From the NCBI GenBank assembly GCA_030746555.1, contig JASLMK010000027.1, positions 1 to 64,000 of the forward strand: 64,000 nt of DNA, given 5' to 3'. The notes under the pieces are model-generated. The model was not told the origin of the DNA. It saw only the letters and a list, made by a program, of their open reading frames with translations, and searched no databases. Of this stretch, positions 40,943 to 48,482 are shown piece after piece (positions within the stretch are counted from its first letter, which is position 1; the number at the start of each line of letters is the position of its first letter). A program made the position numbers and the translations under genes. This DNA comes from Planctomycetota bacterium. GTDB taxonomy: Bacteria; Planctomycetota; UBA1135; GCA-002686595.

Positions 40943-42973
40943 TCAGCGCTCTCGCGCCTCGAACTCGGGGTTGACCGCGGGCAGGAGCGCGCCCTGTGCG
41001 GCGAGCAGCTCGGTGAGGCGCGCGGCGAGGCGTCCGGCCAAGACAGACCTCTCACCCGCGAGGTCGTGGGCCTCGGTCGGATCCGTGCCCAAATCGAACA
41101 GCTCCAGGCCGCCGTCGGCGTAGCGCTGGACGAGCTTCCAGCGCCCCAGGCGCAGGATACTGTAGGGCTCGATGCGCGTCCCCCACCAGTAGTGCGGGAA
41201 GTGCCAGACGAGCTCGTCGCGCGTCCATTCCCCAGTCCCCTCCAACAGCGGCACGAGGCTCAACCCGTCGATCTGCCGCTCCTGCGGCAGGCCGACCCCG
41301 CAGACCTCCGCCACCGTGGGGAGCAGGTCGATGCTCATGACCGGCTCGCCGCAGAGCGCACCGCGGCGGTCGCCACCCGGCGGCCGCACGATCATGGGCA
41401 CGCGCAGCCCCCCCTCGTAGGGGAAGCCCTTCCCAGCCCTGAGGGGATCGTTGTCCGTCGCACGGAAGTGGGTCGCGCCTCCGTTGTCGGAGGTGAACAC
41501 GACCAGCGTGTCCTCGCTCAGGCCGTGGGCCTCGAGGGCCTCGAGCACGCGGCCCACGGCGCGGTCGACGCCCTCGACCATGGCGGCGTAGGCGGGGTAG
41601 TCGTGGCGCCGCTGCACGCCGTCGGCCAGGCGCGCCTCGCAGCGCTCGCGCTCCTGTGCCGGCGCCCGGATCGGCGAGTGGACCGCGTAGTGGGCGAGGT
41701 AGAGGAAGAACGGTCGGTCGCGATTCGCTTCGATGAAACGCACCGCCTCGTCCGCCTCTCGATCGGTCAGGTACTCGCCCTCGGACCTTGCAGGCAGGTG
41801 CGGAATGGCGGGGCGACGGGCGTTCCCGTAGGGGTCGAAGTAACTGGGAGGCTGGCCGTAGGAGCAGCCGCCGGCGTTGAGATCGAACCCCTGCTCGGTC
41901 GGCTCGTGCCCCTCGCCGCCGAGGTGCCACTTGCCGACGTGCGCGGTGGCATAGCCGCGCGGGCGCAGCAGCTCGGCGATCGTGACCTCCTCGGCGGGGA
42001 GCCAGGCCCGGTTGCGAGGGGTGAGCAGCTCCCGGCCCCGGGGCAGGTCGTAGCCGCCGATGTGCTCGCCCGCCTGCGCCGATTCCGCCGCCTCGGGACC
42101 CGAATCGTGGATCCAGTCGGTCACGCCCACCCGGGCGGGATAGCGCCCGGTCAACACCGCGGCACGCGTAGGCGAACACACCGCACAGGCCGCGTAGGCG
42201 GCTGTGAAGCGCACGCCCTCGGCCGCCAGGGCGTCGATGTGGGGCGTCAGGTGGAAGTCGCTCCCGGTGCAGCCCAGGTCCGACCAGCCCAGGTCGTCCG
42301 CGAGGACGAGGACGACGTTGGGCGCAGGGATGGCCAGCTCACGGCGGATCGAGGCAGCGACCCGCGCCGCGAGCTCGCGCGAGCCGGTCGCGTTGAAGTG
42401 GACGTCGCCCGGTCGCACACCCAGCTCCCCCATGCGCCCCGCCGCGACGGCATGGAGGTCGTTCGTCGCGACAGCGTGGCGCTCCATCACGCGCGCCGCC
42501 ACGGCGTTGTAGCGCGCCGCGTCGCCCTCGACGCGGCCCGGTTCACCCGGTGGCACCGGCGTCGTGCTGGCCCAGATCAGTCGAGCACCGGTGTTCTCGA
42601 GGCGCCCGACGAGCCGCTCGAGGTTGCGCTCGTATTCCTCCGGCGTGTGCGTGAGCGCGCCGGCAGCCTTGTCCTTGCCGCGTCCGCCCTCCCCGCGCCA
42701 GCAGAGGTCCCACAGGCCCCAGTTGAAGTGGATGACGTCCCAGGACTCCTCTCCCAGCCAGCCCTCGAGCTCCCGCAAGCCGGTCGCGGTGTGTTCGGCG
42801 TTGCCGGGGATGCGCCGCACATCGGCCTGTCCGGCGAGCATCTCCTCGACCAAGGGCGTGTAGGCGATGGAGATCGAGTCTCCGATCAACAGGACGCGCG
42901 GGAGCGCGGCCTCCTGGGAGAGGACGGGAGCGCCCGCAAGGAGCAACACGGCGTACACGCGAAGGTGACCCAT
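40943..42973 (-). CDS. SGNH hydrolase fused to FGly-type arylsulfatase, secreted
   Basis: 676-residue exported fusion. A signal peptide (1 to about 20) leads into an SGNH/GDSL hydrolase domain: VLLIGDSISIAYTPL with the nucleophile Ser, HFNWGLWDL, and a C-terminal catalytic pair region GDVHFNATGSREL. From about residue 215 a complete sulfatase domain follows: NVVLVLADDLGWSDLGCTGS (metal-binding Asp pair) and CAVCSPTRAAVLTGRYP, the formylglycine C-x-P-x-R motif. HVGKWHLGG and VFTSDNGGATHF (metal ligands) complete it. The sulfatase needs a formylglycine-generating enzyme, not in this window. Combined esterase and sulfatase activity suggests breakdown of sulfated, O-acylated polysaccharides. A TAGAAT lies 6 nt before the ATG. 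Confidence 0.92.
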   Translation of the reverse strand: MGHLRVYAVLLLAGAPVLSQEAALPRVLLIGDSISIAYTPLVEEMLAGQADVRRIPGNAEHTATGLRELEGWLGEESWDVIHFNWGLWDLCWRGEGGRGKDKAAGALTHTPEEYERNLERLVGRLENTGARLIWASTTPVPPGEPGRVEGDAARYNAVAARVMERHAVATNDLHAVAAGRMGELGVRPGDVHFNATGSRELAARVAASIRRELAIPAPNVVLVLADDLGWSDLGCTGSDFHLTPHIDALAAEGVRFTAAYAACAVCSPTRAAVLTGRYPARVGVTDWIHDSGPEAAESAQAGEHIGGYDLPRGRELLTPRNRAWLPAEEVTIAELLRPRGYATAHVGKWHLGGEGHEPTEQGFDLNAGGCSYGQPPSYFDPYGNARRPAIPHLPARSEGEYLTDREADEAVRFIEANRDRPFFLYLAHYAVHSPIRAPAQERERCEARLADGVQRRHDYPAYAAMVEGVDRAVGRVLEALEAHGLSEDTLVVFTSDNGGATHFRATDNDPLRAGKGFPYEGGLRVPMIVRPPGGDRRGALCGEPVMSIDLLPTVAEVCGVGLPQERQIDGLSLVPLLEGTGEWTRDELVWHFPHYWWGTRIEPYSILRLGRWKLVQRYADGGLELFDLGTDPTEAHDLAGERSVLAGRLAARLTELLAAQGALLPAVNPEFEARER

Positions 42974-42979
42974 GGGCCG

Positions 42980-42985
42980 ATTCTA
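42980..42985 (-). promoter_or_regulatory. Candidate -10 element (TAGAAT), leaderless type
   Basis: TAGAAT ends 6 nt before the ATG of the SGNH-sulfatase gene. The divergent TAGACT at 43007-43012 lies only 21 nt away, so the two promoters would be back to back. Confidence 0.45.
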
Positions 42986-43006
42986 CGCAGGGTGTCGGGT
43001 GCGTCG

Positions 43007-43012
43007 TAGACT
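43007..43012 (+). promoter_or_regulatory. Candidate -10 element (TAGACT)
   Basis: TAGACT ends 5 nt before the ATG of a 56-codon frame, and the same hexamer precedes the AtuA gene at 50752. Confidence 0.35.
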
Positions 43013-43017
43013 CTGGC

Positions 43018-43188
43018 ATGGAAGAGGTCGACGACTCACCGCCCGCCGGCGAGGGGCAGCCGCCGGGCGGCGGTGCGTCACACTCCTCGCGGGCCCGGCA
43101 CGCCTGGGCCGCGATCGCCAGGCCCGACGAGCGGTCGGCACCCCTCCCGCCCGCCCCGGCCGCCGATTCCGGCACGGGCGGGGACTGA
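43018..43188 (+). CDS. Possible small disordered protein
   Basis: 56-codon frame directly behind a -10-like TAGACT. The product starts MEEVDDSPPAGEGQ and is rich in Pro, Gly, Ala and Ser with no predicted fold, so coding is supported only by the promoter-start spacing. If not a gene, the 421-base gap 42974-43394 has no coding content that I can support. The remainder (43189-43394) is GC-rich with no hairpin or repeat of note. Confidence 0.3.
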   Translation: MEEVDDSPPAGEGQPPGGGASHSSRARHAWAAIARPDERSAPLPPAPAADSGTGGD

Positions 43189-43394
43189 GCCGATCCCGCG
43201 CCCTTCCGGCCGGGCCGCGCACGCCACGGAGAGGGAAGCTCAAGTCCCGTCCGATCGCAGGTCGAACGGTGGATGGATCCGGCGCCGCGCCGCCGGCGGA
43301 GGGAAGAAGAACGCCGCGAGCGACGCGGAGGACGCCGACCGGGGGGAGGACGGCACGCAGAGGGGCGAGGGAAGGCGTACAGCCGCATGAGACC

Positions 43395-45242
43395 ATGACG
43401 AAGCAGACACTCACGATCCTGGCGGGTCTCGTGCTCGCGCACCTGGCGGCCTGTTCGAGCGGGGGCGGCGTCGGCGGCGGGGACGCCGGAGGCGGGAGCG
43501 ACGGGGGGGACGGCGGGCCCCCGGAAGCCGCTCCGAGCGCGTCGTTCAGCGCCTCCCCCCTGGTGGCCCTGGTCCCGGCCGAGGTCGCCTTCAGCGACGC
43601 GTCGACCGGCCCGATCACGACCTGGAGCTGGGACTTCGGGGACGGCGCCACCTCCAGCGATCCGGAGCCGGTGCACACCTACACCGACGCCGGATCCTAC
43701 ACGGTCACGCTCACCGTCAGCGGTCCCGGCGGCAGCGACGCCTTCGTGCGTACGGACTACCTCTCGCTCTACGAGGACGGCGCGGAGGACCCAGGCGCCT
43801 GGCCCAACGAAGGATCCCCGGTCGGTATCAACCTCGGCACCCTCTCCTACCACTCCAAGGCCTGGAGCTTCGTCGACATCTTCAAGACCTCCCGGCCCTG
43901 GCAGCTGCACGAGAACGGCGGCCCCGTCTCGGATCCCGTCGACCTCACGCCCGACGGCTGGGTCGCATCCCTCGGCCCCGGCCAGGAGGCGGTGACCTAC
44001 ATGTACCTGGGCGTGAGCGGCCAGTACCCCGGCGGCGCCTACAACGTGTTCTACGACGGCAACGGCGTGCTGGAGTTCAGCGGCGACGCCCAAGTCGTCT
44101 CCGAACAGGTCGGACACGTCCTGCTCGACGTCTCGCCGTCCAACGGGATCACCCTGCGCCTCGCCCAGACCGACCCGGCCGATCCCCTGCGCAACATCCG
44201 GGTGGTCATGCCCGGGTTCGAGGACGTCTACGAAGACGAGCCCTTCCACCCCCTGTTCCTGGCCCGCGCGGCGAAGTTCTCGATCCTGCGCTTCATGCCC
44301 TGGCAGAAGATCAACCACTCCCCCATCGTCGAGTGGAGCGAGCGCACGACGCCCGAATACGCCCAGCAGAGTGTCGACTCGGGGGTCGCGGTCGAGCACG
44401 CCATCGAGCTCGCCAACACGCTGCACGCCGATCCCTGGCTGTGCATCCCCCACCTCGCCTCCGACGACTACGTCGCCCGCTTCGCTGAGGTCGTGCGCGA
44501 TCGCCTCGATCCCGACCTTCGGTGCTACATCGAGTACAGCAACGAGGTCTGGAACTGGGGTTTCAGCCAGGCCGACTACGCCTACGCCCAAGGCCAGCTC
44601 CTGTGGCCCGAGGAATCCGCCTACATCCAGCTCGGCCGCTTCTACTCCCAGCGCTCCGTGGAGGTCTTCACGATCTTCGAGGAGGTCTTCGGGGGCACCG
44701 AGCGCCTCGTGCGGGTCCTCGGCGGCCAGCGCGGCGCGGTCGGTTCCACGGGCGTCATCTGCTCCTGGCAGGACGCCTACCAGCACGCCGACGCCTTCGC
44801 CGTCGCCGCCTACTTCGGCCGCGGCCTCGACGAGTTCCCGATCGAGGAGGTCGAGCAATGGTCGGTCGACCAGATGCTCGACTGGTGCGAGGAGCAGGTC
44901 GTCGTCCACCGCGAGGGCGGCCTGATCCCCAGCATCCAGACCGCCGCGGCCTACGGGCTGCCGACCCTGGCCTACGAAGGCGGCCTCGCCCTGGCCGGCT
45001 ACGCGAACAACCCCACCCTGGTGGCTCTGTTCGAGGAGGCGACGCGCCATCCGCGCATGAAGGACATCTACCTCGACCAGCTCAATGGTTGGAAGGACTC
45101 CGGCGGCGGGATCTTCGTGGCCTTCAACTACCTCCAGAAGTGGGTGGACCACGGCCGCTGGGGCGTTCTCGAGCGCCAGGACCAGCCCACCGAGGAGGCG
45201 CCCAAGTACGCGGGGCTGATCGAGTTCATCGAAGCCGAGTAG
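43395..45242 (+). CDS. PKD-domain lipoprotein with glycosidase-like domain
   Basis: Exported protein, 615 residues. The N-terminus MTKQTLTILAGLVLAHLAAC is a lipoprotein signal with lipobox LAAC, followed by a Gly-rich linker. A PKD domain comes next (FSDASTGPITTWSWDFGDGA, then HTYTDAGSYTVTLTVSGPGG). The rest resembles a TIM-barrel glycoside hydrolase: CYIEYSNEVWNWGFSQADYA contains an N-E pair like the acid/base of clan GH-A, and later YGLPTLAYEGGLALAGY may hold a second catalytic Glu. The exact GH family is not recognised. It probably degrades extracellular polysaccharide. ATG at 43395 is chosen for the signal peptide. The DUF1800/DUF1501 genes follow on the same strand. Confidence 0.75.
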   Translation: MTKQTLTILAGLVLAHLAACSSGGGVGGGDAGGGSDGGDGGPPEAAPSASFSASPLVALVPAEVAFSDASTGPITTWSWDFGDGATSSDPEPVHTYTDAGSYTVTLTVSGPGGSDAFVRTDYLSLYEDGAEDPGAWPNEGSPVGINLGTLSYHSKAWSFVDIFKTSRPWQLHENGGPVSDPVDLTPDGWVASLGPGQEAVTYMYLGVSGQYPGGAYNVFYDGNGVLEFSGDAQVVSEQVGHVLLDVSPSNGITLRLAQTDPADPLRNIRVVMPGFEDVYEDEPFHPLFLARAAKFSILRFMPWQKINHSPIVEWSERTTPEYAQQSVDSGVAVEHAIELANTLHADPWLCIPHLASDDYVARFAEVVRDRLDPDLRCYIEYSNEVWNWGFSQADYAYAQGQLLWPEESAYIQLGRFYSQRSVEVFTIFEEVFGGTERLVRVLGGQRGAVGSTGVICSWQDAYQHADAFAVAAYFGRGLDEFPIEEVEQWSVDQMLDWCEEQVVVHREGGLIPSIQTAAAYGLPTLAYEGGLALAGYANNPTLVALFEEATRHPRMKDIYLDQLNGWKDSGGGIFVAFNYLQKWVDHGRWGVLERQDQPTEEAPKYAGLIEFIEAE

Positions 45243-45439
45243 TCGGCACGGTTTTCATCACAACACCTACACCTGGCGCCGAGCGCGAGACGATAGCGCC
45301 GCCGGGGGGAACGAGAGAGAGGACGTCAGGAGTGCGGGCGGTGTTCAGCCCGCGCCTGTACGCGGGCGAGTCATCCCATCGCGCCCGAGGACTTCGCATC
45401 GAAAACGACACGACCGCAAGAGGGCCGGGAGCAACGGAC

Positions 45440-47080
45440 ATGAGGGAATCGAGCATCGCCACCGAGCATCGCGTAGGGGGATGGACCCGCACGGCACTCG
45501 CCGCAACCTGCCTGGTCCTGGGGGCCTGCAGCTCAGGCGTGGACACGCCCGCGCCCCCGGGCGGGGGTGGAGGCGGCGGAGATCCCGGAGGGGGCGGCGA
45601 TCCGGGCGGAGGGGGCTCGAGCTCGACCTCGCTCGAGCAGAAGCAGAGCTTCGACTCGGACGACATCCTGCACCTCTTGCGCCGCACACACTTCGGCGTG
45701 AGAGAGAGCGAGTACGCCCAGGTCGTGGCGATGGGAGTTCCCGCCTTCGTCGACGCCATGCTCGACCTGCCCGAGCCGGGGACGACCGCGGCCGAGGCCG
45801 CTGCCTTCGAGTGGCTCGCCCAGGAGACCGACCCGCCCGGACTCGAGGGGATGTTCCCCTCTACCGCCGACCTGGCGAACTGGTGGGTCCACCTGATGAT
45901 GCACAGCGAGCACCCGTTCCAGGAGGAGCTCGCGTTCTTCTGGCACGACCACTTCGCCGTGCCCGAGGCGGCCTTCAAGCACGACCAGCGCCATTGGGTC
46001 AAGCGCTACGTCGATCTGCTGCGAGAGAAGGGCACCGGGAACCTGCGCGACTTCCTCGAGTGCATCAGCCGCGACGCCGCCGTCGCGAAGTCCCTCGACC
46101 AGACCGACAACGACGAGGAGAACATCAACGAGAACTACGCCCGCGAGCTGTGGGAGCTGTTCTCCCTGGGCGTGGACAACGGATACACCCACGAGGACAT
46201 CGTCGAGTCCGCCCGGGCGCACACCGGCCTGAAGATCGTCAACGACCCCCAGACCGATCTGGAGAGCGTCGTGTTCGATCCCGACGAGCACGCCGACGAC
46301 GCCAAGACCATCCTCGGATCCACGGTCGCCGCGCAGCACGGAGCCGGGGCGGACGAGCACGACGACGTGAGCGAGGTGATCGACATCACCCTGGGCTTCA
46401 CCGGGCCCAAGGGCGACGCGGCGACCTTCCTGTGCGGGAAGATCCTGGCCCACTACCACTCGGTCGATCCCCCCGCCGAGCTCGTGGAGGGCCTGGCACA
46501 GATCCTCCGCGACGGCTGGGAGCTGCGGCCGGTGTTCGCCACCCTGTTCAAGTCGGAGGCGTTCTACTCCGACGAGGCCCGCGCGCCGATGGTCAAGACA
46601 CCCCTGGCCGCCGGCATCGGCTTCGTGCGATCGACCGGCCTGCTGGTGTCGGCGGACACGCTCACGGGCTCCCTGCAGAGCGCGGGCATGCTCCCCACCC
46701 AGCCCCCCGACGTGGACGGCTGGAGCGAGGGCCTCGACCTGCTCTCCTCGCTCACGATGCTGGAGATCGCCAACATCGGCCGGGACGCGATCATCGCCCG
46801 CGACTACCAGGAGCAGGAGCTCGGCCTGGACATGGCGAGCCTGCTCCCCGACGGCCCGCGCCAGGCCGGCGACGTGATCGACCACTGGACCCACTGGCTG
46901 GGCCTGGAGGTCAGCGCCGCGGAGCGTGAGCTCCTGCTCGAGTACATGAACACGCGCCGGTATGGCAACGGGGCGGTTGAGGACTCGCCCTTCGATCCCG
47001 ACGACGCCGGGCACCTCGACGAGCGGCTGCGCGGGCTCCTGTACATCCTCCTCCAACACCCGACCTTCCTCTTGAGCTAG
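45440..47080 (+). CDS. DUF1800 family lipoprotein
   Basis: 546-residue exported protein of the DUF1800 family, of unknown biochemical role. The signal sequence ends in lipobox LGAC (ATCLVLGACSSG), followed by a Gly/Asp/Pro linker. The DUF1800 body is clear: HLLRRTHFGVRESEYAQVVA, NWWVHLMMHSEHPFQEELAF, then FWHDHFAVPEAAFK. ENYARELWELFSLGVDNGYT is the most conserved element of the family, and GKILAHYHSVDPP comes later. ATG at 45440 gives the lipoprotein signal. The DUF1501 gene starts 13 nt downstream; the two families are commonly adjacent. The 197-base gap upstream shows no gene. Confidence 0.9.
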   Translation: MRESSIATEHRVGGWTRTALAATCLVLGACSSGVDTPAPPGGGGGGGDPGGGGDPGGGGSSSTSLEQKQSFDSDDILHLLRRTHFGVRESEYAQVVAMGVPAFVDAMLDLPEPGTTAAEAAAFEWLAQETDPPGLEGMFPSTADLANWWVHLMMHSEHPFQEELAFFWHDHFAVPEAAFKHDQRHWVKRYVDLLREKGTGNLRDFLECISRDAAVAKSLDQTDNDEENINENYARELWELFSLGVDNGYTHEDIVESARAHTGLKIVNDPQTDLESVVFDPDEHADDAKTILGSTVAAQHGAGADEHDDVSEVIDITLGFTGPKGDAATFLCGKILAHYHSVDPPAELVEGLAQILRDGWELRPVFATLFKSEAFYSDEARAPMVKTPLAAGIGFVRSTGLLVSADTLTGSLQSAGMLPTQPPDVDGWSEGLDLLSSLTMLEIANIGRDAIIARDYQEQELGLDMASLLPDGPRQAGDVIDHWTHWLGLEVSAAERELLLEYMNTRRYGNGAVEDSPFDPDDAGHLDERLRGLLYILLQHPTFLLS

Positions 47081-47093
47081 GGGCACTCGCACC

Positions 47094-48419
47094 ATGACGA
47101 ACACCCAATCCAATGCCGCCCGACGCGAGGGCGCCGACACACTCGAGGGTCTCTCCCGCCGGGAGGTCCTGCGCATGGGCGCCGGCGCCTTCGGCGCAGT
47201 GTCCCTCGCACCCCTGGTGCGCGCATCCGCCGCGGGCTCCACCCCGCTTCCCTGGACAGGCCCGCGCCTGGTGATCGTGAACCTCAAGGGCGGCAACGAC
47301 GGTCTGAACACGATCGTCCCCGTCGACCTGCAGAGCTACCACGACCAGCGGCCGACCCTGGCCCTCACCAGCGGCCAGACCCTGTCGATGAACACGGGGC
47401 CCGGGGCGAGCAGCCAGTACCGCATGCACCCCCAGCTCGCCGCGCTCCAGGCGGCCTTCACCGCCGGTGATCTGGCGGTCTTCCAGAGGGTCGGCTACCC
47501 GGGGGCGAACGAGAGCCACTTCGAGAGCGAGACGATCTACAGCCGCGCCCGGCGCAACATCGACAGCGGCACGGACCTGGACACGAGCGGGTGGATCGCG
47601 CGCCTGACCGACACCATGGGTCCGTCGCCGACCGCCGCCATCGCCGTCGGCATGGGACACCCCGAGGAGTTCCGGGGCGGCTCGTCACCCCTGCTCAGCA
47701 TCGGGTCGACCCTGTCGAGCTTCGACCTCGACGTCGACTGGGCCTACGGCAGCACGAACGACCCGCACCGCAAGGCGACCGTGCAGGCGATCCTCGACCA
47801 GTTCCAGCCGTCCTCATCCCTGGCCGGCTCGGTGCGGGACATGCAGGCGATCAGCCACGGACTCGTCGGCGCCATCGGCGATGCCGACTCCTCGTACGCG
47901 AGCAGCGTCACCTACCCCGAGAACAACGCCATCGCGAGCCAACTCAGGACGATCGCCAAGCTGATCCAGGGCGGGTTCGAGACCAACGTCTACTGCATCG
48001 CCAAGGATCGCTTCGACACGCACGCGGCCCAGGGACCGCTGCACGCCGAGCTGCTCGGGCTCCTCGACAGCGCCCTGGGGGCCTTCCGGGCCGACCTGGT
48101 CGAGATGGGTGCCTGGAGCGACACCATCGTGCTCGTCGTCACCGAGTTCGGTCGGCGCAGCTTCGAGAACGGCTCGTTCGGGACCGATCACGGCGCGGCG
48201 AACTCGATGCTGGCCCTGGGCGGGTCGGTCGTCGGCGGGCTGTACGGCGATCCGCTCACCGACACGGACCTGACGGCCACCGAGAGCCTCACCTACTCCC
48301 TCGACTTCCGCTCGATCTACAAGGAGATCGCGCGGGATCACTTCGGGCTCGGCTCGGAGGGACTGGCCGCCGTGTTCCCCGAACCGCTGGAGATCGAGAC
48401 GAACCTGGGGTTCCTGTAG
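47094..48419 (+). CDS. DUF1501 family protein, Tat-exported
   Basis: 441-residue exported protein of the DUF1501 family (alkaline-phosphatase-fold relatives, function not established). A twin-arginine-like signal, LSRREVLRMGAGAFG, runs near residues 20-34, with cleavage around AAG. Family segments: RLVIVNLKGGNDGLNTIVP, YRMHPQLAALQAAFTAGDLA and VFQRVGYPGANESHFESETI, then VLVVTEFGRRSFENGSFGTD followed by HGAANSMLALGG. It is 13 nt downstream of DUF1800. A strong hairpin follows its stop. Confidence 0.92.
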   Translation: MTNTQSNAARREGADTLEGLSRREVLRMGAGAFGAVSLAPLVRASAAGSTPLPWTGPRLVIVNLKGGNDGLNTIVPVDLQSYHDQRPTLALTSGQTLSMNTGPGASSQYRMHPQLAALQAAFTAGDLAVFQRVGYPGANESHFESETIYSRARRNIDSGTDLDTSGWIARLTDTMGPSPTAAIAVGMGHPEEFRGGSSPLLSIGSTLSSFDLDVDWAYGSTNDPHRKATVQAILDQFQPSSSLAGSVRDMQAISHGLVGAIGDADSSYASSVTYPENNAIASQLRTIAKLIQGGFETNVYCIAKDRFDTHAAQGPLHAELLGLLDSALGAFRADLVEMGAWSDTIVLVVTEFGRRSFENGSFGTDHGAANSMLALGGSVVGGLYGDPLTDTDLTATESLTYSLDFRSIYKEIARDHFGLGSEGLAAVFPEPLEIETNLGFL

Positions 48420-48435
48420 GGAGGAGCCGACCGCC

Positions 48436-48469
48436 GCGGTTCGCGCGCCGCCGGCGGCGTGCGAACCGC
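48436..48469 (+). terminator. 14-bp hairpin after DUF1501
   Basis: GCGGTTCGCGCGCC (48436-48449) pairs with GGCGTGCGAACCGC (48456-48469) over 14 bp with one G-U pair and a GCCGGC loop. It begins 17 nt after the DUF1501 stop and is followed by TATATTC, so it can end that operon while the adjacent TATATT starts the next gene. No long U-tract. Confidence 0.6.
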
Positions 48470-48475
48470 TATATT
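48470..48475 (+). promoter_or_regulatory. Candidate -10 element (TATATT), leaderless type
   Basis: TATATT ends 7 nt (all C) before the ATG of the sulfatase-like/TPR gene and directly abuts the terminator hairpin, so no normal -35 box can be read upstream. Confidence 0.45.
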
Positions 48476-48482
48476 CCCCCCC

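Noticed and set aside
42543-45152. Long minus-strand open frame opposite the PKD lipoprotein
   Set aside because: Same codon-bias effect; it runs through two real genes on different strands and has no recognisable domain.
45540-45630. Gly-rich DNA stretch as a tandem repeat or phase-variable tract
   Set aside because: It encodes an irregular Gly/Asp/Pro linker after the lipobox of the DUF1800 protein; units are not exact repeats.
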